A stretch of 64,000 nucleotides of DNA from Leptasterias polaris (GCA_037783415.1 JAZGTN010000044.1:4535501-4599500); one strand, 5' to 3'. Shown: positions 12,201 to 21,361, counted from the stretch's first letter. The notes: generated by a model not told the origin, from the sequence alone. Numbers and translations are program-made.

Positions 12201-15200
12201 TATCATATAGGCCTATTTTCTTTTTCATCTTCAGCGCGTTACCTTGTTCACGTGACTCTTTAGCGCGTCCATGAAGAACCAGGATTTTTGTGTACGGCTA
12301 ATGGCGCGTATGTACGCGCGTCCGATCTAGGTATTATATTCTATACGTACGTATATGAATGCAGAAGAAGGTTTTTCAACCGGGCTTAAACAGCTCCAGC
12401 TTTGTCTTTATCAAAAGTTGAATACCATGTTCTTGTTGGAATAAGTTATAATTGCTTAAAATTTCGTATTATTTATTGTTGAAAGACGTCCTGAGTTATA
12501 TGACACATATCAAAAATGACAAGGATCTATATGTAATAAGGTATATTAAACAAATAGGCCCATATAGAATGCATTTTATTCATACAGAGAACAGAATATT
12601 ATCACTCGTTGAAATCTGGACGTTCAGCCTCGTGAAATGGAACAGTCCAGATTTCCCCTCGTGGTTACGTTCTGCCAATATTTACACACATGCATCCAAC
12701 AATTATTTGTATAATAATTTTCACCTTGGGATTTCAATTCAATTCGAAATCAACATTTATTTCATACTACTCTTCTCAAAATATAACATATGTACAGAAT
12801 AATGCATAGATAAGCAAAATAATAAGCACAAAAGATCGGGGAAAGAGTTAATCAATGTATACCAAAATAAATGAGAGTATGAGGCTGTCAGATTAAGCCA
12901 AGGCTTGTAGAAGACAGCCTAGACAGACAAACTACAAACGTGGAGACATGACAAACAGGTGACGCAAAACAAAAAAAACTAACACAAAAAAGGCTAGGAT
13001 GCAATAAAATAAAAATGTCTAGACTAGCATGGCTAAGTAAATGGGCGATGATAGGAGCATGGGCTGAAAAATAGAAGAGAGCTGACAATAGAAGAGAGCT
13101 ATGCCACATAATGGGAGAGGAGAAATCTTTTGTAATGATACTTGACTCTTGAATCGACCCACAGACGGCGATTTTCTAATTTCTTCATGAATACAGTTCC
13201 ATAAGTGCGGCCCATAGAAACGAAGAGTGTTGCTACATGGAGGTAGAAATAGATTTCTACCTCCATGGTTGCTAGAGTATAGTGTGCGAGTGAAAGGAAT
13301 ATAGAGATTACGACAAGACCTGGTAGAATAATCATGTATTTCACGGACGAGTATAGAGTAAGAAGAAAATGTGGTGGGAAGGAGATTATTAGTGAGTTTA
13401 TACATGAAGATCCCGATATGAAGTTTATTGATGTCATTAACAGTGAGAGTGTTTAGTTGTCTGAAGAGAGGAGCAGAGGGTTCTCGAGGATGAGAGAAAG
13501 TACATACACGAATTGCTCTTCTTTGAATGGTAGACAGAGATTGACGTTTGCTATTGTTGGTGCGTGCCCACAAAATGTTGCAGTAGTTTATATAGGGGAG
13601 TACAAGGGAGTTATAAAGTAAGATCAGGGAGGTTGAGGGTAGAAAGGAACCCATGACTAAAACTCTGCCTCTTCCAAATTCAGGGCAAGAGGGTAACTAT
13701 AGTTATAGACACATTCACCCTACCTGCCTCGCTGGTTAACGACACTCTAGCTCGAAAACCGTAACTGCCATTGACTTGGCTTCCTCCCGGTCTCCTCGTT
13801 AGCGTCAAATGCAGCCTTGGCTTAGTGTTTTCTGCTTCAAGGATCAAACGTTTCATGTCCTCCAGCAGGACCATCGAGTAGTAATCGTGACCAGTTGAAA
13901 AAAAGTAAGCCCTCAGCTCCAGATCTGGATGGTCGTTGCGAAGTTCAAGAATTTCAATGGACGTCTGAAAACCCTCATCCACGCTGGTGACATTCAGCTC
14001 CAATGTTATTGTGCAGTCGGCTGGAGGCTGGTCTAAGTCATCGGAGGATACCACGAAGACTTCGGTTCTATCGATGGTGATGTTATAGGAGACGTTAGTT
14101 GGACACAGTTGTGCTAAATCGGTAAAACAAATGGAAAACAATTAGGCCCCTAAAGGTCAATGGGCCACGTTCACGATCCAGCAGTAGGGCCCAATTTCAA
14201 AGTGCCGCTTAAAAAGTTGGCACAGCTGTAGTGGGTAGGGGGGCTGTGGACAATGTTCCACCAGTAAACAAGAAATTAAACAAAATAGTAACACATCATA
14301 ATCTTCACATAAACTTCTACATGTCCTTTTGTGTTGCTCAGTCTAATTTCGTAGTAGTTTCTGTTGTACATAAATTGTTGTATTGTCTCAATGTAAATTA
14401 AGCGCAATTCAATCTGCTGATTTTGATATAATTTTTAGTTTTGTAATAAAATAAGCCATTCATCGTCATTGAAAAATGAGTGCGTCACAAATTGAATTTG
14501 ACCATGGATCCCTACTTATTAGCTCTCGTGTGTATCTTTAACCATTAGTCATGTTAAGTGGGCGTTAAACAAACTCTGTACGGTATCCTTGGCACTTTTG
14601 CAGGTACCATTGAGGTCATCCTCATTCAGGTGATAGTGTCATAAAGTAAATAAACAAAAACTTTGAAAGCAAATGTCTCTTTGAAGAGAAATATCATAGT
14701 AAATAGGGGGTATACACAGCGCACGATGATCCACGGTGCTCAAGGCGCGAACAAGGAGAACCACTTTTTAACACAGGTTTTGAAGTCTGTGAATAAGAGA
14801 CCCAATTTATGTAGCACCTTACGAGGGTTTAAAAGGTGCTGCAGCGCACTTGGCAGCCACTACCAGAAACACCGGGTCAAACCCATTCTCATAGCGATAA
14901 GTGTAACTGGGGGAACCCCTTTATAGCGATAAGTGTATAACCTTGGCTTCTTTTACGTGCATTATACACAACGCACAGGACCAACGGCTTCACGTCCCAA
15001 CTGAAGAATTTATGGTTAAGTGCCTTGCTGAATGACACAAGCGTCAAGACCAGGACTCAAACCCACACACTCCTTTGACAAAGTTTGAGTCCGGTGCGCT
15101 TAATTGAAGACTCAGCCACGCGACGTATCACACTCCGTAAAAGTTTGACTGAGCTCGAACAGGCAACGCCCATCGTAATTTATGGCACGGTATCTCCGCC

Positions 15201-15311
15201 AATTGTATCGTTACCATATCAAAGTTTCCTATCCTACTTACCAGAGCTCATGCATCCGAACATGATGAATGCAAAAACCACCAGTGTGAGACGTAACTGG
15301 ACGCCTTCCAT
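1..15311 (-). CDS. CUB/LDLa multidomain secreted or membrane protein (5' part, four exons seen)
   Basis: This gene is assembled from four minus-strand exons (15311-15242, 14113-13724, 1384-1268, 235-<1), all joined in phase 1. The order is signal peptide, CUB-like module, LDL-receptor class A module, then a second CUB-like module cut by the window edge. Phase-1 symmetric exons are the usual layout of shuffled extracellular domains. The order CUB-LDLa-CUB recalls the LRP3/LRP10/LRP12 group, while NETO proteins have CUB-CUB-LDLa; orthology cannot be decided because the C-terminal half is missing. The product should act extracellularly in ligand binding or as a receptor ectodomain. The intron between 13723 and 1385 is over 12 kb and carries a LINE, a 6-kb palindrome and tandem repeats, so further small exons may be hidden there. 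The module identities are by-eye calls; the matching splice phases are the strongest support. Confidence 0.72.
236..2720. other. Intronic stretch with short hairpins; no further exon supported
   Basis: Apart from the LDLa exon this is intron. Two perfect short hairpins occur at 1486-1515 (AGCTGTTCCGAC then GTCGGAACAGCT) and 1541-1568 (ATCTCTGCC then GGCAGAGAT). They sit just after a TTATTATTA run, and a similar TTATTATTATT run recurs near 2510, so 1475-2530 may be one inserted element. The open frame at about 1005-800 on the minus strand lacks convincing splice sites. Confidence 0.4.
1268..1384 (-). CDS. CUB/LDLa gene exon: LDL-receptor class A module
   Basis: The exon has 117 nt (39 codons), with acceptor TTTTTGACAG|AT and donor TGTG|GTAAAA, phase 1-1. 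It encodes a complete LDLa repeat: six cysteines in the order C-x5-C-x7-C-x6-C-x5-C-x9-C, with the acidic calcium cage in CESDYSDETNC. Family knowledge: LDLa modules bind calcium through this acidic cluster and mediate ligand binding. The exon boundaries coincide with the module boundaries. Confidence 0.85.
2727..3355. repeat. 130-bp tandem repeat, about five copies
   Basis: The block TTATAGACTCCTTGGGCATT recurs at 2761, 2891 and 3021 and in degraded form at 3151 and 3281, an exact 130-bp spacing. Each unit carries GGGTAACCGTGACCC, TGTTGACCTTT and CGGGTCAACCGGAAGT. The later copies are progressively diverged. It is a minisatellite-scale tandem array in the intron of the CUB/LDLa gene. Confidence 0.9.
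3735..3960. mobile_element. GGTGTT-family miniature inverted-repeat element
   Basis: Paired sequences such as GGTGCTAATATGACACC and the internal TTTGATTCTCTGTTCATATC match the element at 18650-18837 and 19870-19918. It is non-coding and probably a MITE; no clean target duplication could be read here. Confidence 0.5.
3951..4170. mobile_element. Partial copy of TTAA-type palindromic element (one arm)
   Basis: The sequence AAAGGGACACGTTGCCTTGGATTGG through CTAACACGGTCGGCCATTTTG matches the left arm of the intact foldback at 22560-22952. The right arm is missing and replaced by the tandem block that follows. Confidence 0.6.
4125..4610. repeat. Tandem repeat of about 190 bp, three copies
   Basis: The motif TTTTGAGGGGTGAAAAA, with AAGCCTC just after, recurs at about 4128, 4324 and 4515. 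Each is followed by GAGAAATAGACACACT, CAGATCCATATAAATCTTCT and a G-rich GGTGGGGTCCAGGGG tract. A related inverted copy lies at 19665-19850 inside another element. The short open frames here are shadows of the repeat. Confidence 0.8.
4690..5892 (-). mobile_element. 5'-truncated CR1/Rex-like non-LTR retrotransposon (reverse transcriptase)
   Basis: On the minus strand the fragment reads LFVDFSSAFNTIQPHLL (palm motif A region), then NTGAPQGCVLSPVLFSLY, then the catalytic MIKYADDTAL (Y-A-D-D), then NVNKTKEIVFDFRKG. A frameshift near 5400 joins this to the thumb region GTHIDSDLKWNTNT, then CNVVWYSSL and IQKLERV. The 3' end on the minus strand runs into a (GAAT)n microsatellite at 4698-4728, typical of CR1/L2-group tails. 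The frameshift and missing endonuclease and N-terminal RT mean it is dead. Confidence 0.88.
5893..6394. other. Intronic stretch without genes
   Basis: The stretch contains a poly-C tract at about 6187-6207 and a short direct repeat, AAAGCGCCCTCACTGA, at 6246 and 6271. No exon is supported. Confidence 0.4.
6395..8060. repeat. Left arm of large imperfect palindrome
   Basis: Segments 6395-6540 and 6930-8060 are the reverse complement of 12210-12345 and of 8106-8911 plus 11583-11935. Landmarks are CGCGCTGAAGATGAAAAA (6514) versus TTTTTCATCTTCAGCGCG (12221), and TTACCGGCAGCCG paired with CGGCTGCCGGTAA. By-eye identity is about 90 percent. The interval 6541-6929 is arm-specific and holds a separate MITE. 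Confidence 0.88.
6555..6751. mobile_element. TTAA-flanked palindromic MITE
   Basis: TTAA at 6555-6558 and 6748-6751 flank GCCCGGTTCATACTTC and its exact reverse complement GAAGTATGAACCGGGC. The interior carries GCGAATTATTCGC-like and CATTCGCATTCGC repeats. TTAA target use is known for piggyBac and Kolobok superfamilies; the family here is inferred. A remnant AACCGGGCTTAA lies at 12388. Confidence 0.85.
9981..10320 (+). mobile_element. tRNA-derived SINE with duplicated 3' segment
   Basis: A tRNA-like head (10181-10252) with Pol III A box TAGCTCAGTTGG and B box GGTTCAAATTC is followed by a tail TTTGTTTTGTTCAACCC through TTTACCCAGTCAGTGTCCC. A related tail segment precedes the head at 9981-10045 (TTTCTTTGTTCATCCC, TTTACCCAGTCAAATTCCC), so two SINE copies lie in tandem, the first 5'-truncated. 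Confidence 0.75.
10181..10252 (+). pseudogene. tRNA-like head of SINE (GTT anticodon position)
   Basis: The 72 bases fold as a degenerate cloverleaf. The acceptor GTCTAGA pairs with TCTAG(CT) with a mismatch, the D arm is GCTCAGTTGGTAGAGC, and the anticodon stem CCGG/CCGG has loop ACGTTAA (GTT in the anticodon position, but C instead of T at position 33). The mismatches and SINE context argue for a Pol III promoter relic rather than a working tRNA. Confidence 0.6.
11996..12181. mobile_element. TA-flanked perfect-hairpin MITE
   Basis: TAGACC at 11996 and GGTCTA ending at 12181 are flanked by TA on both sides (11994-11995, 12182-12183). The interior is a long inverted repeat centred near 12098: GGTACACGTGTTTAC then GTAAACACGTGTACC, and TTTTGGGGGTTAAAACGTGC then GCACGTTTTGACCCCCAAAA. 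TA target use suggests a Tc1/mariner-like MITE. Confidence 0.82.
12346..12734. other. AT-rich intronic stretch without genes
   Basis: The 116-codon plus-strand open frame at 12452-12802 begins and ends in AT-rich sequence and shows no recognisable domain. I treat it as chance. Confidence 0.4.
12735..13662 (-). mobile_element. 3' fragment of CR1/L2-group non-LTR retrotransposon
   Basis: On the minus strand the frame reads LLYNSLVLPYINYCNILWA, then QRRAIRVCTFSHPRE, INKLHIGIFMYKLTNNLLP, YSTRSCRNLYIPFTRT and LRFYGPHLWN. This is the C-terminal thumb/tail region of CR1/L2-group reverse transcriptases and is homologous to the element at 42690-44370. A 13-codon AG-rich duplication breaks the frame before LRFYG. 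Only the C-terminal end remains. Confidence 0.85.
13724..14113 (-). CDS. CUB/LDLa gene exon 2: divergent CUB-like module
   Basis: The exon has 390 nt, with acceptor TTTAG|CA and donor GCAG|GTAGGG, phase 1 at both ends, about 130 residues. It starts A-QLCPTNVSYNITI and includes the second cysteine in PPADCTITLELNV. Only two cysteines are visible instead of the four of a classical CUB domain, and several N-glycosylation sequons (NVS, NIT, NVT, NGS) are present. The beta-strand-like alternating pattern and the downstream LDLa and CUB exons suggest a CUB or CUB-like fold. A LINE fragment begins within about 65 bp of the donor. Confidence 0.7.
14114..15241 (-). other. Intron 1 of CUB/LDLa gene with a SINE
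   Basis: It is a GT-AG intron of about 1.1 kb. The segment at 14470 (GAGTGCGTCACAAATTGAATTTGACC) is related to 39140, and its right part is tRNA-derived SINE sequence. No coding sequence is seen. Confidence 0.6.
14935..15122 (-). mobile_element. tRNA-Leu-derived SINE
   Basis: The minus strand reads GTCGCGTGGCTGAGTCTTC, then AAGCGCACCGGACTC, then GGGTTTGAGTCCTGG, matching the A box, anticodon arm and B box of a tRNA-Leu-type head, followed by the unrelated tail CTTGTGTCATTCAGCAAGGCAC. A second copy lies at 37705-37803. Confidence 0.65.
15242..15311 (-). CDS. CUB/LDLa gene exon 1: signal peptide
   Basis: On the minus strand ATG is at 15311-15309 and the donor TCTG|GTAAGT falls after 15242. 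The exon holds 23 codons plus one base (phase 1). The peptide begins MEGVQLRLTLVVFAF and continues IMFGCMSS: a basic residue, then a hydrophobic core, then small residues, as in a signal peptide. The split codon G|CA gives Ala at the start of exon 2. This start was chosen because it gives a signal peptide and a perfect donor, and joins in frame to the next exon. Confidence 0.75.
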
Positions 15312-15768
15312 ATTACTTAGGTGTACATGTACGCGTATGTCATCAAATTTGATCTGTAAATTAAAGCATTGTTAGATGCATCATCATCAGACAAAAACAC
15401 TTATTCTTAAAAAAATTCTTTTCCCCACAAATATTGTCACCCTGGATTCGTTTAATGCAAACAAAAACAACTGTACAATTACACATCTCAGCAAGATCAC
15501 GCAAAGCGTATCCCTGATTTGGTTGCACAGCCCCAAATCATTCTTACCCAATTAAAGAATTCAGAAGAACTGTGTGCCAGCAGGCCTATATAAACAACAA
15601 GGGCTTATCATAGGGTCAGGCATCACCAATCTTCAAACAATCCAAGTTTAACAATTTGGTGTTGAGTGACAAATAGGGGAAGAAGTAATGGGACGATTTG
15701 GGCCAAACGCTAGTCAAATTGCCTATTCATAAAAAATACATGCATAGCACTTTCACAGATATAATCGC

Positions 15769-16152
15769 TTAAAGCCAATGTACAACATTTGGCAATTGCC
15801 AAAGACCAGTATCCACACTTGATGTGACCCAGCATATACACGAAATAACAAACCTGTGACAGTTTCAGCTAAATCGGTCTTCAGAGTCATGAGTAAACGT
15901 TGAAAACCCCTATTATTATGTTTCCACTGTATTCAAACATCGGATTTTATCTCGTGTGATAAAGACTTATTGTTTTACTTCATACCTGAAGCCTTTCTTA
16001 TATTCACATTTTTTGGTTAAAAATTACCTCTTCTTATAAAACTACGTTACTTCAAAGAGGGTCGTTTCTAACAATGTTTTATATTTTCAACAGCTCTCCA
16101 GAGCTCTTTATCAATTTGTGGAATAGTTACCGAAAGTACACCTTGCCTTTAA
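15769..16152. mobile_element. TTAA-type MITE, about 380 bp (GGCACTG family)
   Basis: It begins TTAAAGCCAATGTACAAC and ends TACACCTTGCCTTTAA, with internal family markers AAAGACCAGTATCCACACTTG, AACAAACCTGTGACAGTTT and AACAGCTCTCCAGAGCTC. Clear relatives lie at 20985, 30655, 46888, 51401 and 55614. Confidence 0.75.
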
Positions 16153-16784
16153 CCGTTCGTTTAATGAACAGGCCTCCCATTTATTAGCGGGAAGTTTTAA
16201 TAGGCACCTTTTCTAATTTCTTTGTGTGTAGTGATATTATTTGAGTAAAACAATACCCTGGCACTCTACCTAACTCAATATGTCTTCGTTGAAGCAGTCA
16301 ATTGTAATTACACTACCCCTTTTCACGAACATTTTTGCCTAATAGGTATTCCAAAGCATAGAGGAAACAACGTATCACTACTGACATAACATAACAGAAG
16401 CTCAATTAGTTTAGGACTCGGCAAATGCCCTCTCCAATAGGAACCGTCCTTTTATCCCTGGCGATTAGAGATTGTTTTCAGAACTAATGATACACTGGCA
16501 AATGGATTTTTGTTGTAATAGCTTATTAATTGACCAGAGTGCATGCTAATTGATGAAATGGACAGAGATGAAGTGCTGAGGCAAGCCCCATCTCCCTAGA
16601 TTGCACATCAGTTAACACTTTTTTTAAATATACTCGTGGGTATAGTCTTTAGAAAGGTTTGCCTATAATTTCATTAGGGCCATCAGGACAAGCTAAATAT
16701 TGTCGTTTCACTAACCATCCATCTTTTCAAGAGTCCACAGTAAAGCAGTACGAGTATAAGTGTACTCTTTATATGCAACTACAG
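16153..16784. other. Unannotated stretch upstream of the microsatellite
   Basis: This lies upstream of the CUB/LDLa gene's first exon. I see no exon, tRNA or clear element. Confidence 0.35.
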
Positions 16785-16966
16785 ACAGACAAACAAACAA
16801 ACACACAAACAACCCAACAAACACACGAACAAATCAAACAAACAAACAGACAAACACTCAAACAGACAAACACTCAAACAAACAAACACACAAACAAACA
16901 GACAAACAACCCAACAAACAACAGACAAACAACCCAACAAACAACCCAACAAACAACCCAACAAAA
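16785..16966. repeat. (CAAA)n-rich imperfect microsatellite
   Basis: About 180 bases are built of ACAAACAAAC, CAGACAAACA and CCCAACAAACAA units. Open frames on both strands (Thr/Asn/Gln-rich, or Cys/Leu/Val-rich) are artefacts of the repeat. Confidence 0.95.
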
Positions 16967-17941
16967 TAACAAAATAGCTTTTTCAAATGGCGATGAGAAA
17001 AATTGCCAAAATCAAAGCAATGATTTCGGCCGCATTTCGAGTACATGAAATAATTTATTTATTTTGTGAATACAAAATGAGCGAATAACTCATTTCGAGT
17101 GCATCAAGTGATTTAGCGTTCAGAAAATGACTTCCTATTGCGAAAATCAAATGATTTTGCACAAAATATAGAACAAACTATTTGTTCATAGTCCGCAATG
17201 TTGTTTCTCAAAATATTTCCCCGAATGTGGTCACGTACGTACGCAAGTCCTAATTGTCCTCGGTTGAATATGAGCCAAAATAGAATGTTTCAATTCACAT
17301 GACTGAATGACCAGAGTATTCAGTCAACGGACAAATCAAACAGTTTCGAATTCGGTTTAAACAACAAACCATCCGTGAGCAGCCTTTGTTTGCCCAAACA
17401 CCGACGTTTAGATTCGTGTATCTTCTAGATCAAACATTTCCCTTTTAGAGCTTTATAATCAAATCGTACGCAATAGTGATTTTGAGATTTTGTTAAAGGC
17501 TTTTTATCGTGGCTCATAATGGACTCCATCGAATGTTTCTTTATACATCCAAGTTTTGAGAATTACTGGTACTATTCAGGTGACGTAAACATTTGCCAGT
17601 GCCATGAGAAGAATTAAATTATCTCGCTATATAAACGAAGCTTCATTTATCTATTGCTTATGACTGTTGGTTGTGTGTTGGACGGCTTTATTCAAGAGCT
17701 TCGCTAAAAATAAATTGCATTTTAGTTACAAGCATGTGGATTGCTGAACGTTTTGTCTATTTATCCTTTTATTCTACTTTCTCTCCCTCTCTCTCTCAAA
17801 AAGTGCAAAAATGTATAAAAAAGAAGGGGTAGATTTTATTTTCCTTACAACAAACAATTGTTATTAAAATGACTTCGTTAATTTCAGAAACAAAAACTTC
17901 ACAGCCTTAAGGAGGCTGATTTAAGTTAAATTTTTACAAAA
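16967..17941. other. No gene seen
   Basis: It is AT-rich and contains a CTCTCCCTCTCTCTCTC tract near 17781. I found no coding signal or clear repeat structure. Confidence 0.35.
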
Positions 17942-18180
17942 TTAAAGGGTGTACATTGGTAAGATTGAAAATATTAAATTGTTCACAGATTTGCTCATAG
18001 CTTACATTTAAAGAAGAATGGTGGAAAACTTCCCTTGACATAGTTTTGCTTGAAATGCCATACATGTAGATTTTAGGTAATGGGGAAACAATAGTCTTTA
18101 TCCTGCGGGATAAAATCCGACGTTTGAAAAAAGGTTAAAACATATATTGTTTTTTCCCACTGTTTTCTCATGACTCCGAA
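17942..18180. mobile_element. Partial TTAA-type MITE
   Basis: It begins TTAAAGGGTGTACATTGG. The inner GGTGGAAAACTTCCC, TGCTTGAAATGCCATA and ACAATAGTCTTTATC match segments at 45425-45500 and 57925-58000. The right end is not clean. Confidence 0.55.
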
Positions 18181-18206
18181 GACTGATTCGTACGGTGGCC
18201 CACAAC

Positions 18207-18263
18207 TATCACGGCAAAACCAAAAGCGCCACGGCAAAACCAAAAGCGCCACGGCAAAACCAT
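18207..18263. repeat. 20-bp tandem repeat, about 2.8 copies
   Basis: The unit CACGGCAAAACCAAAAGCGC repeats twice fully, then partially. Confidence 0.9.
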
Positions 18264-18649
18264 GGGAAAAAATGGCGCAGCGAGATCAATCCTCCCTGGG
18301 AACGAGGTTGGGTTTCCTAAAAAGTTAAGATCAAATAGATATCCTTGTCCCAGAGTTTTTAGTTTGTTTCAACAAAAACTAACAAATGATTAATGTGTTT
18401 ATTATGAAAGCTAAAACTCATTTTATACAAATTGTAATGATTATTTTTGTTGGTCAGATTTTTTCATAGATCTAATTTAAAAACAATGATTTGATTTCCA
18501 AAAAAAATATGTTCTTCTCTTGACGTGTTTTCTCGCTCCGACACGCGCGAGACTTGCACAGGCTATAGGGAGAATTGTGAAGTGCAGAAGTAAATAAAGA
18601 AACGTACGTGTCGAAAAGGGTTGAATTACCGCATTATCTTTCGTTCACA

Positions 18650-19918
18650 CACTGCAAAAATGCGGTGTTTAAAATTGACACCATTGGTGTTAACCCATAA
18701 TATACCAAAAAAGAATCCAAAATGACACCATGCATGTTAACATAACACTATTTTCTGTCTTAACAATCACATTGGTGTTAAATCAACACCCTATGATGTT
18801 AACTTTGATTCTCTCTTCTGTATCTATATGTGATAACAACGGCGCACCCAAGGGGGTGGGGGGGCCCTCGGGGGCTTGAGCCCCCCCCCCCCCTAGAGGG
18901 TCCCCCCCCCCTAGAGGGTCCCCCCCAAAAAAAACGGGGGAGGAAGGGGAAGGAAAAAAAGAGCCGAGGGATAAAAGTCGCAAATGTGTGTGTAGTTTTT
19001 GGTTTTTATTTCCAGTGGCAGTATTTTCTTTTCTTCCTTTGCCATTCGTAATTTTTTTTCCCTGCCAAAATTACTGTTTTATACGGGAGATTCGATAACG
19101 CGAGGTGCGAGGTGCGAGGTGACAGATATTGAACACCATACTTTTATGATAACTCACTTGTAATTGTTTAAATTTGCAACAATAACATATTAAGCATTTG
19201 AAACCAACGGGCTAATTTGTCCAGGATAAAATATATCTCACGTCGTTCCAGCATTCAATGGTTTTCCCCCTTATGGATTGCCTGTAGTACTACACTTGAA
19301 TTTGAGAAACGCCGGATAGTAATGTTTTTTTACCCGCGATGTTTTTAATGAATATGCATGGTCCAGATACCGACCAGATCCAAAATGAATATCATCACGC
19401 ATTGCTTCTTTCCCACATTTTTCATTTTAGTCGGCTATGTTCAGGGATTAAAAAGGTCTGCAACCCTACCCTTTCCAAGTTACACATCACATTTATGCCC
19501 ATGTTAAACTTATAATTTCCTGTTTTTACAGTAATCTGATATAAATTATTATTATGTGACACCACTTTCGCAAAACAAAGGTTTATCTGTAGGATCTGGG
19601 TTTGCCGCCCACTTATTCATGGAATTTGCCGCCCAGCCAGTGATGAAAAGTAAAAGATTTATATGGATCAGAAGTGCTTAAAGGGTATGTATATTCTTCT
19701 AATTTTATGCATAAAGAGGCTTGATTTTCACCCCCAAAACGCCAAAAGCTCAGAGCTCTTTTCCCCCTGCCCCCCCACCGGGGGCCGTAAGGACGGCCCC
19801 TGGACCCCACCCAATACATTGATTTCAGCCCCCCCCCCCCCTAAAACATAATCCTGGGTGCGCCGTTGTGTGATAACGCCCATGGTGTCAATTTTAACAC
19901 CCCTAAATTTCTTGCAGT
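18650..19918. mobile_element. GGTGTT-family MITE split by a second element
   Basis: The left half (18650-18837) has TGCGGTGTTTAAAATTGACACC and the right half (19870-19918) has CATGGTGTCAATTTTAACACC with TGCA ends. Removing 18838-19877 restores a continuous palindromic element like that at 3735-3960. Confidence 0.78.
18838..19869. mobile_element. GGCGCACCC-ended element with GTGATAAC duplication
   Basis: The left end reads AACGGCGCACCCA and the right end TGGGTGCGCCGTTGT. GTGATAAC occurs immediately outside both (18830-18837, 19870-19877). An 8-bp duplication fits hAT-like insertion, but the TIR/TSD boundary is ambiguous by two bases. The interior has poly-C/poly-G tracts, a GCGAGGTGC triplicate near 19100 and a block related to 4125-4610. 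No transposase is seen. Confidence 0.75.
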
Positions 19919-20029
19919 ACAGATAGTAGCAGCAGCTGTTTTTCATACATGACCGTGTACATTGGTGGGAATACGTCTTCTTATTCTGGAGAGGGACAGC
20001 TTGTTCAAATTTTAGGACTCTGCTTAAAC

Positions 20030-20331
20030 TTTGGAATAGCTCATCAGTATTTCACTTCAAAACAATGTGGCTATGTAAAAAGATATCAGTTTTTATGCCC
20101 CAGAATTTGAAGCTGAGAAACGTTGCTGTCAGACACGTTTCTCAGATTGTGTATTCCTATAAGGGATTATTCCTCCCTACGTAGACATATTCACTCGGAT
20201 TTTCGGCGACACCCTTTGAAATGAAATTTTCACAGGTAAGTTTTATTGTATTGTAGGCTATCTACATTTATATATAGATTTAAAACATCTGAACGGTTTA
20301 AAAAAACAAAGTGTATACTTTGTGCCTTTAA
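20030..20331. mobile_element. Partial TTAA-type MITE
   Basis: GAGAAACGTTGCTGTCAGACACGTTTCTCAGATTGTGTATTCC and the end GTATACTTTGTGCCTTTAA match the copy at 52123-52632. The left end is degraded. Confidence 0.55.
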
Positions 20332-20567
20332 AGCATGATTTACGAGTACATCAACACCGTACCACCAAATATACAGTATGAGGAAAGCAGACTAGCCCTT
20401 ACATCATACAGATTATTTATTGGCACTCCTTTATTAATGCCGCAATGACGACTTATGTTTCTACCTATAGATTTCAATTACTATAAATTGACAAGGACAG
20501 GCATTCATGGTGTTCAATTAGTACGACAGATCGTAACGGGATTGTGCCTGTGACCCAGCAGGCAACT

Positions 20568-20766
20568 TGGCACACAGTCAGAGTATGTCATGAAAAAAAA
20601 TGCTATAGGGCCATTGTAGATTTTGGTTTAACAAGCAATGACAGCCATTTTGAAAACTGTGAGGAAAGCTTGTTATGCTGCCTGTATTTTTCAAAAATCA
20701 AATCGGCGATGGCCCTATATTATAGCAACTATATTTCTCATGACATAGCCTACTCAGTCTGTGTGC
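20568..20766. mobile_element. Short foldback MITE
   Basis: CACACAGTCAGAGTATGTCATGA mirrors TCATGACATAGCCTACTCAGTCTGTGTG, and GCTATAGGGCCATTG mirrors the CGATGGCCCTATATTATAGC region. It is non-coding. Confidence 0.7.
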
Positions 20767-20984
20767 AAAATTTCATGCTTGTATCATCAAATGCACCCCC
20801 CCCCCCTTTCTGGGTTAGTATGAACCGTAATCCGAGCCAAAATGACCCAGAAATTGGTCAATTGAGGTAGAATCTTGGTCACTCCGAAACCCCATTTTGA
20901 GACCAGTGTCCAGGACAGCCTGGCCCAGAACTGGTTCAAACCCCAATGGGACCCGGAATCCGGTTCAAGTCTGACTGGGGAGTT

Positions 20985-21361
20985 TTAAAGGCACTGAACA
21001 CGTTTTGTAATCGTCCAAGACCAGTATTCTCACTTGGTGTATCCCAACATATGCATAAAATAACAAACCTGTGAAAATTTGGGCTCAATTGGTCATTGAA
21101 GTTGCAAGAAAATGATGAAAGAAAAAACACCCTTGTTGTACAAAGTAGTGTGCTTTCAGATAGGAATAAAAGGCTTCTGGCCAGAAGTCTTTTATTATTT
21201 GAGTGAGAAATTACCTCTTTCTCAAAAACTACGTTACTTCAGAGGGAGTCGTTTCTCACAATGTTTTATACTATCAACAGCTCTCCATTGCTCGTTACCA
21301 AGTAAGTTTTTATGTTAATATATATTTTGAGTAATTACCAAACGTGTACAGTGCCTTTAAG
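20985..21361. mobile_element. TTAA-type MITE, intact copy (GGCACTG family)
   Basis: TTAAAGGCACTGAACACG at the left mirrors CGTGTACAGTGCCTTTAA at the right, giving 377 bp including both TTAA sites. The interior has the family markers AACAAACCTGTGAAAATTTGGGC and AACAGCTCTCCATTGCTCG. Confidence 0.88.

Larger units (their letters stand above)
8106..12345. repeat. Right arm of large imperfect palindrome, split by an insertion
   Basis: Sequence 8106-8911 mirrors 7301-8060. The mirror resumes at 11583 and runs to about 11935, then again at 12210-12345. The arms are separated by a loop of only about 45 bp (8061-8105). The 8912-11582 break is an inserted transposon. The 11936-12209 interval is arm-specific and contains a small MITE. 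Confidence 0.88.

Noticed and set aside
12452..12802. 116-codon plus-strand frame
   Set aside because: AT-rich, no recognisable domain, and it overlaps the 3' end of a LINE on the other strand.
16659..17048. 129-codon Thr/Asn/Gln-rich frame
   Set aside because: It is a translation of the (CAAA)n microsatellite; the opposite strand is equally open.
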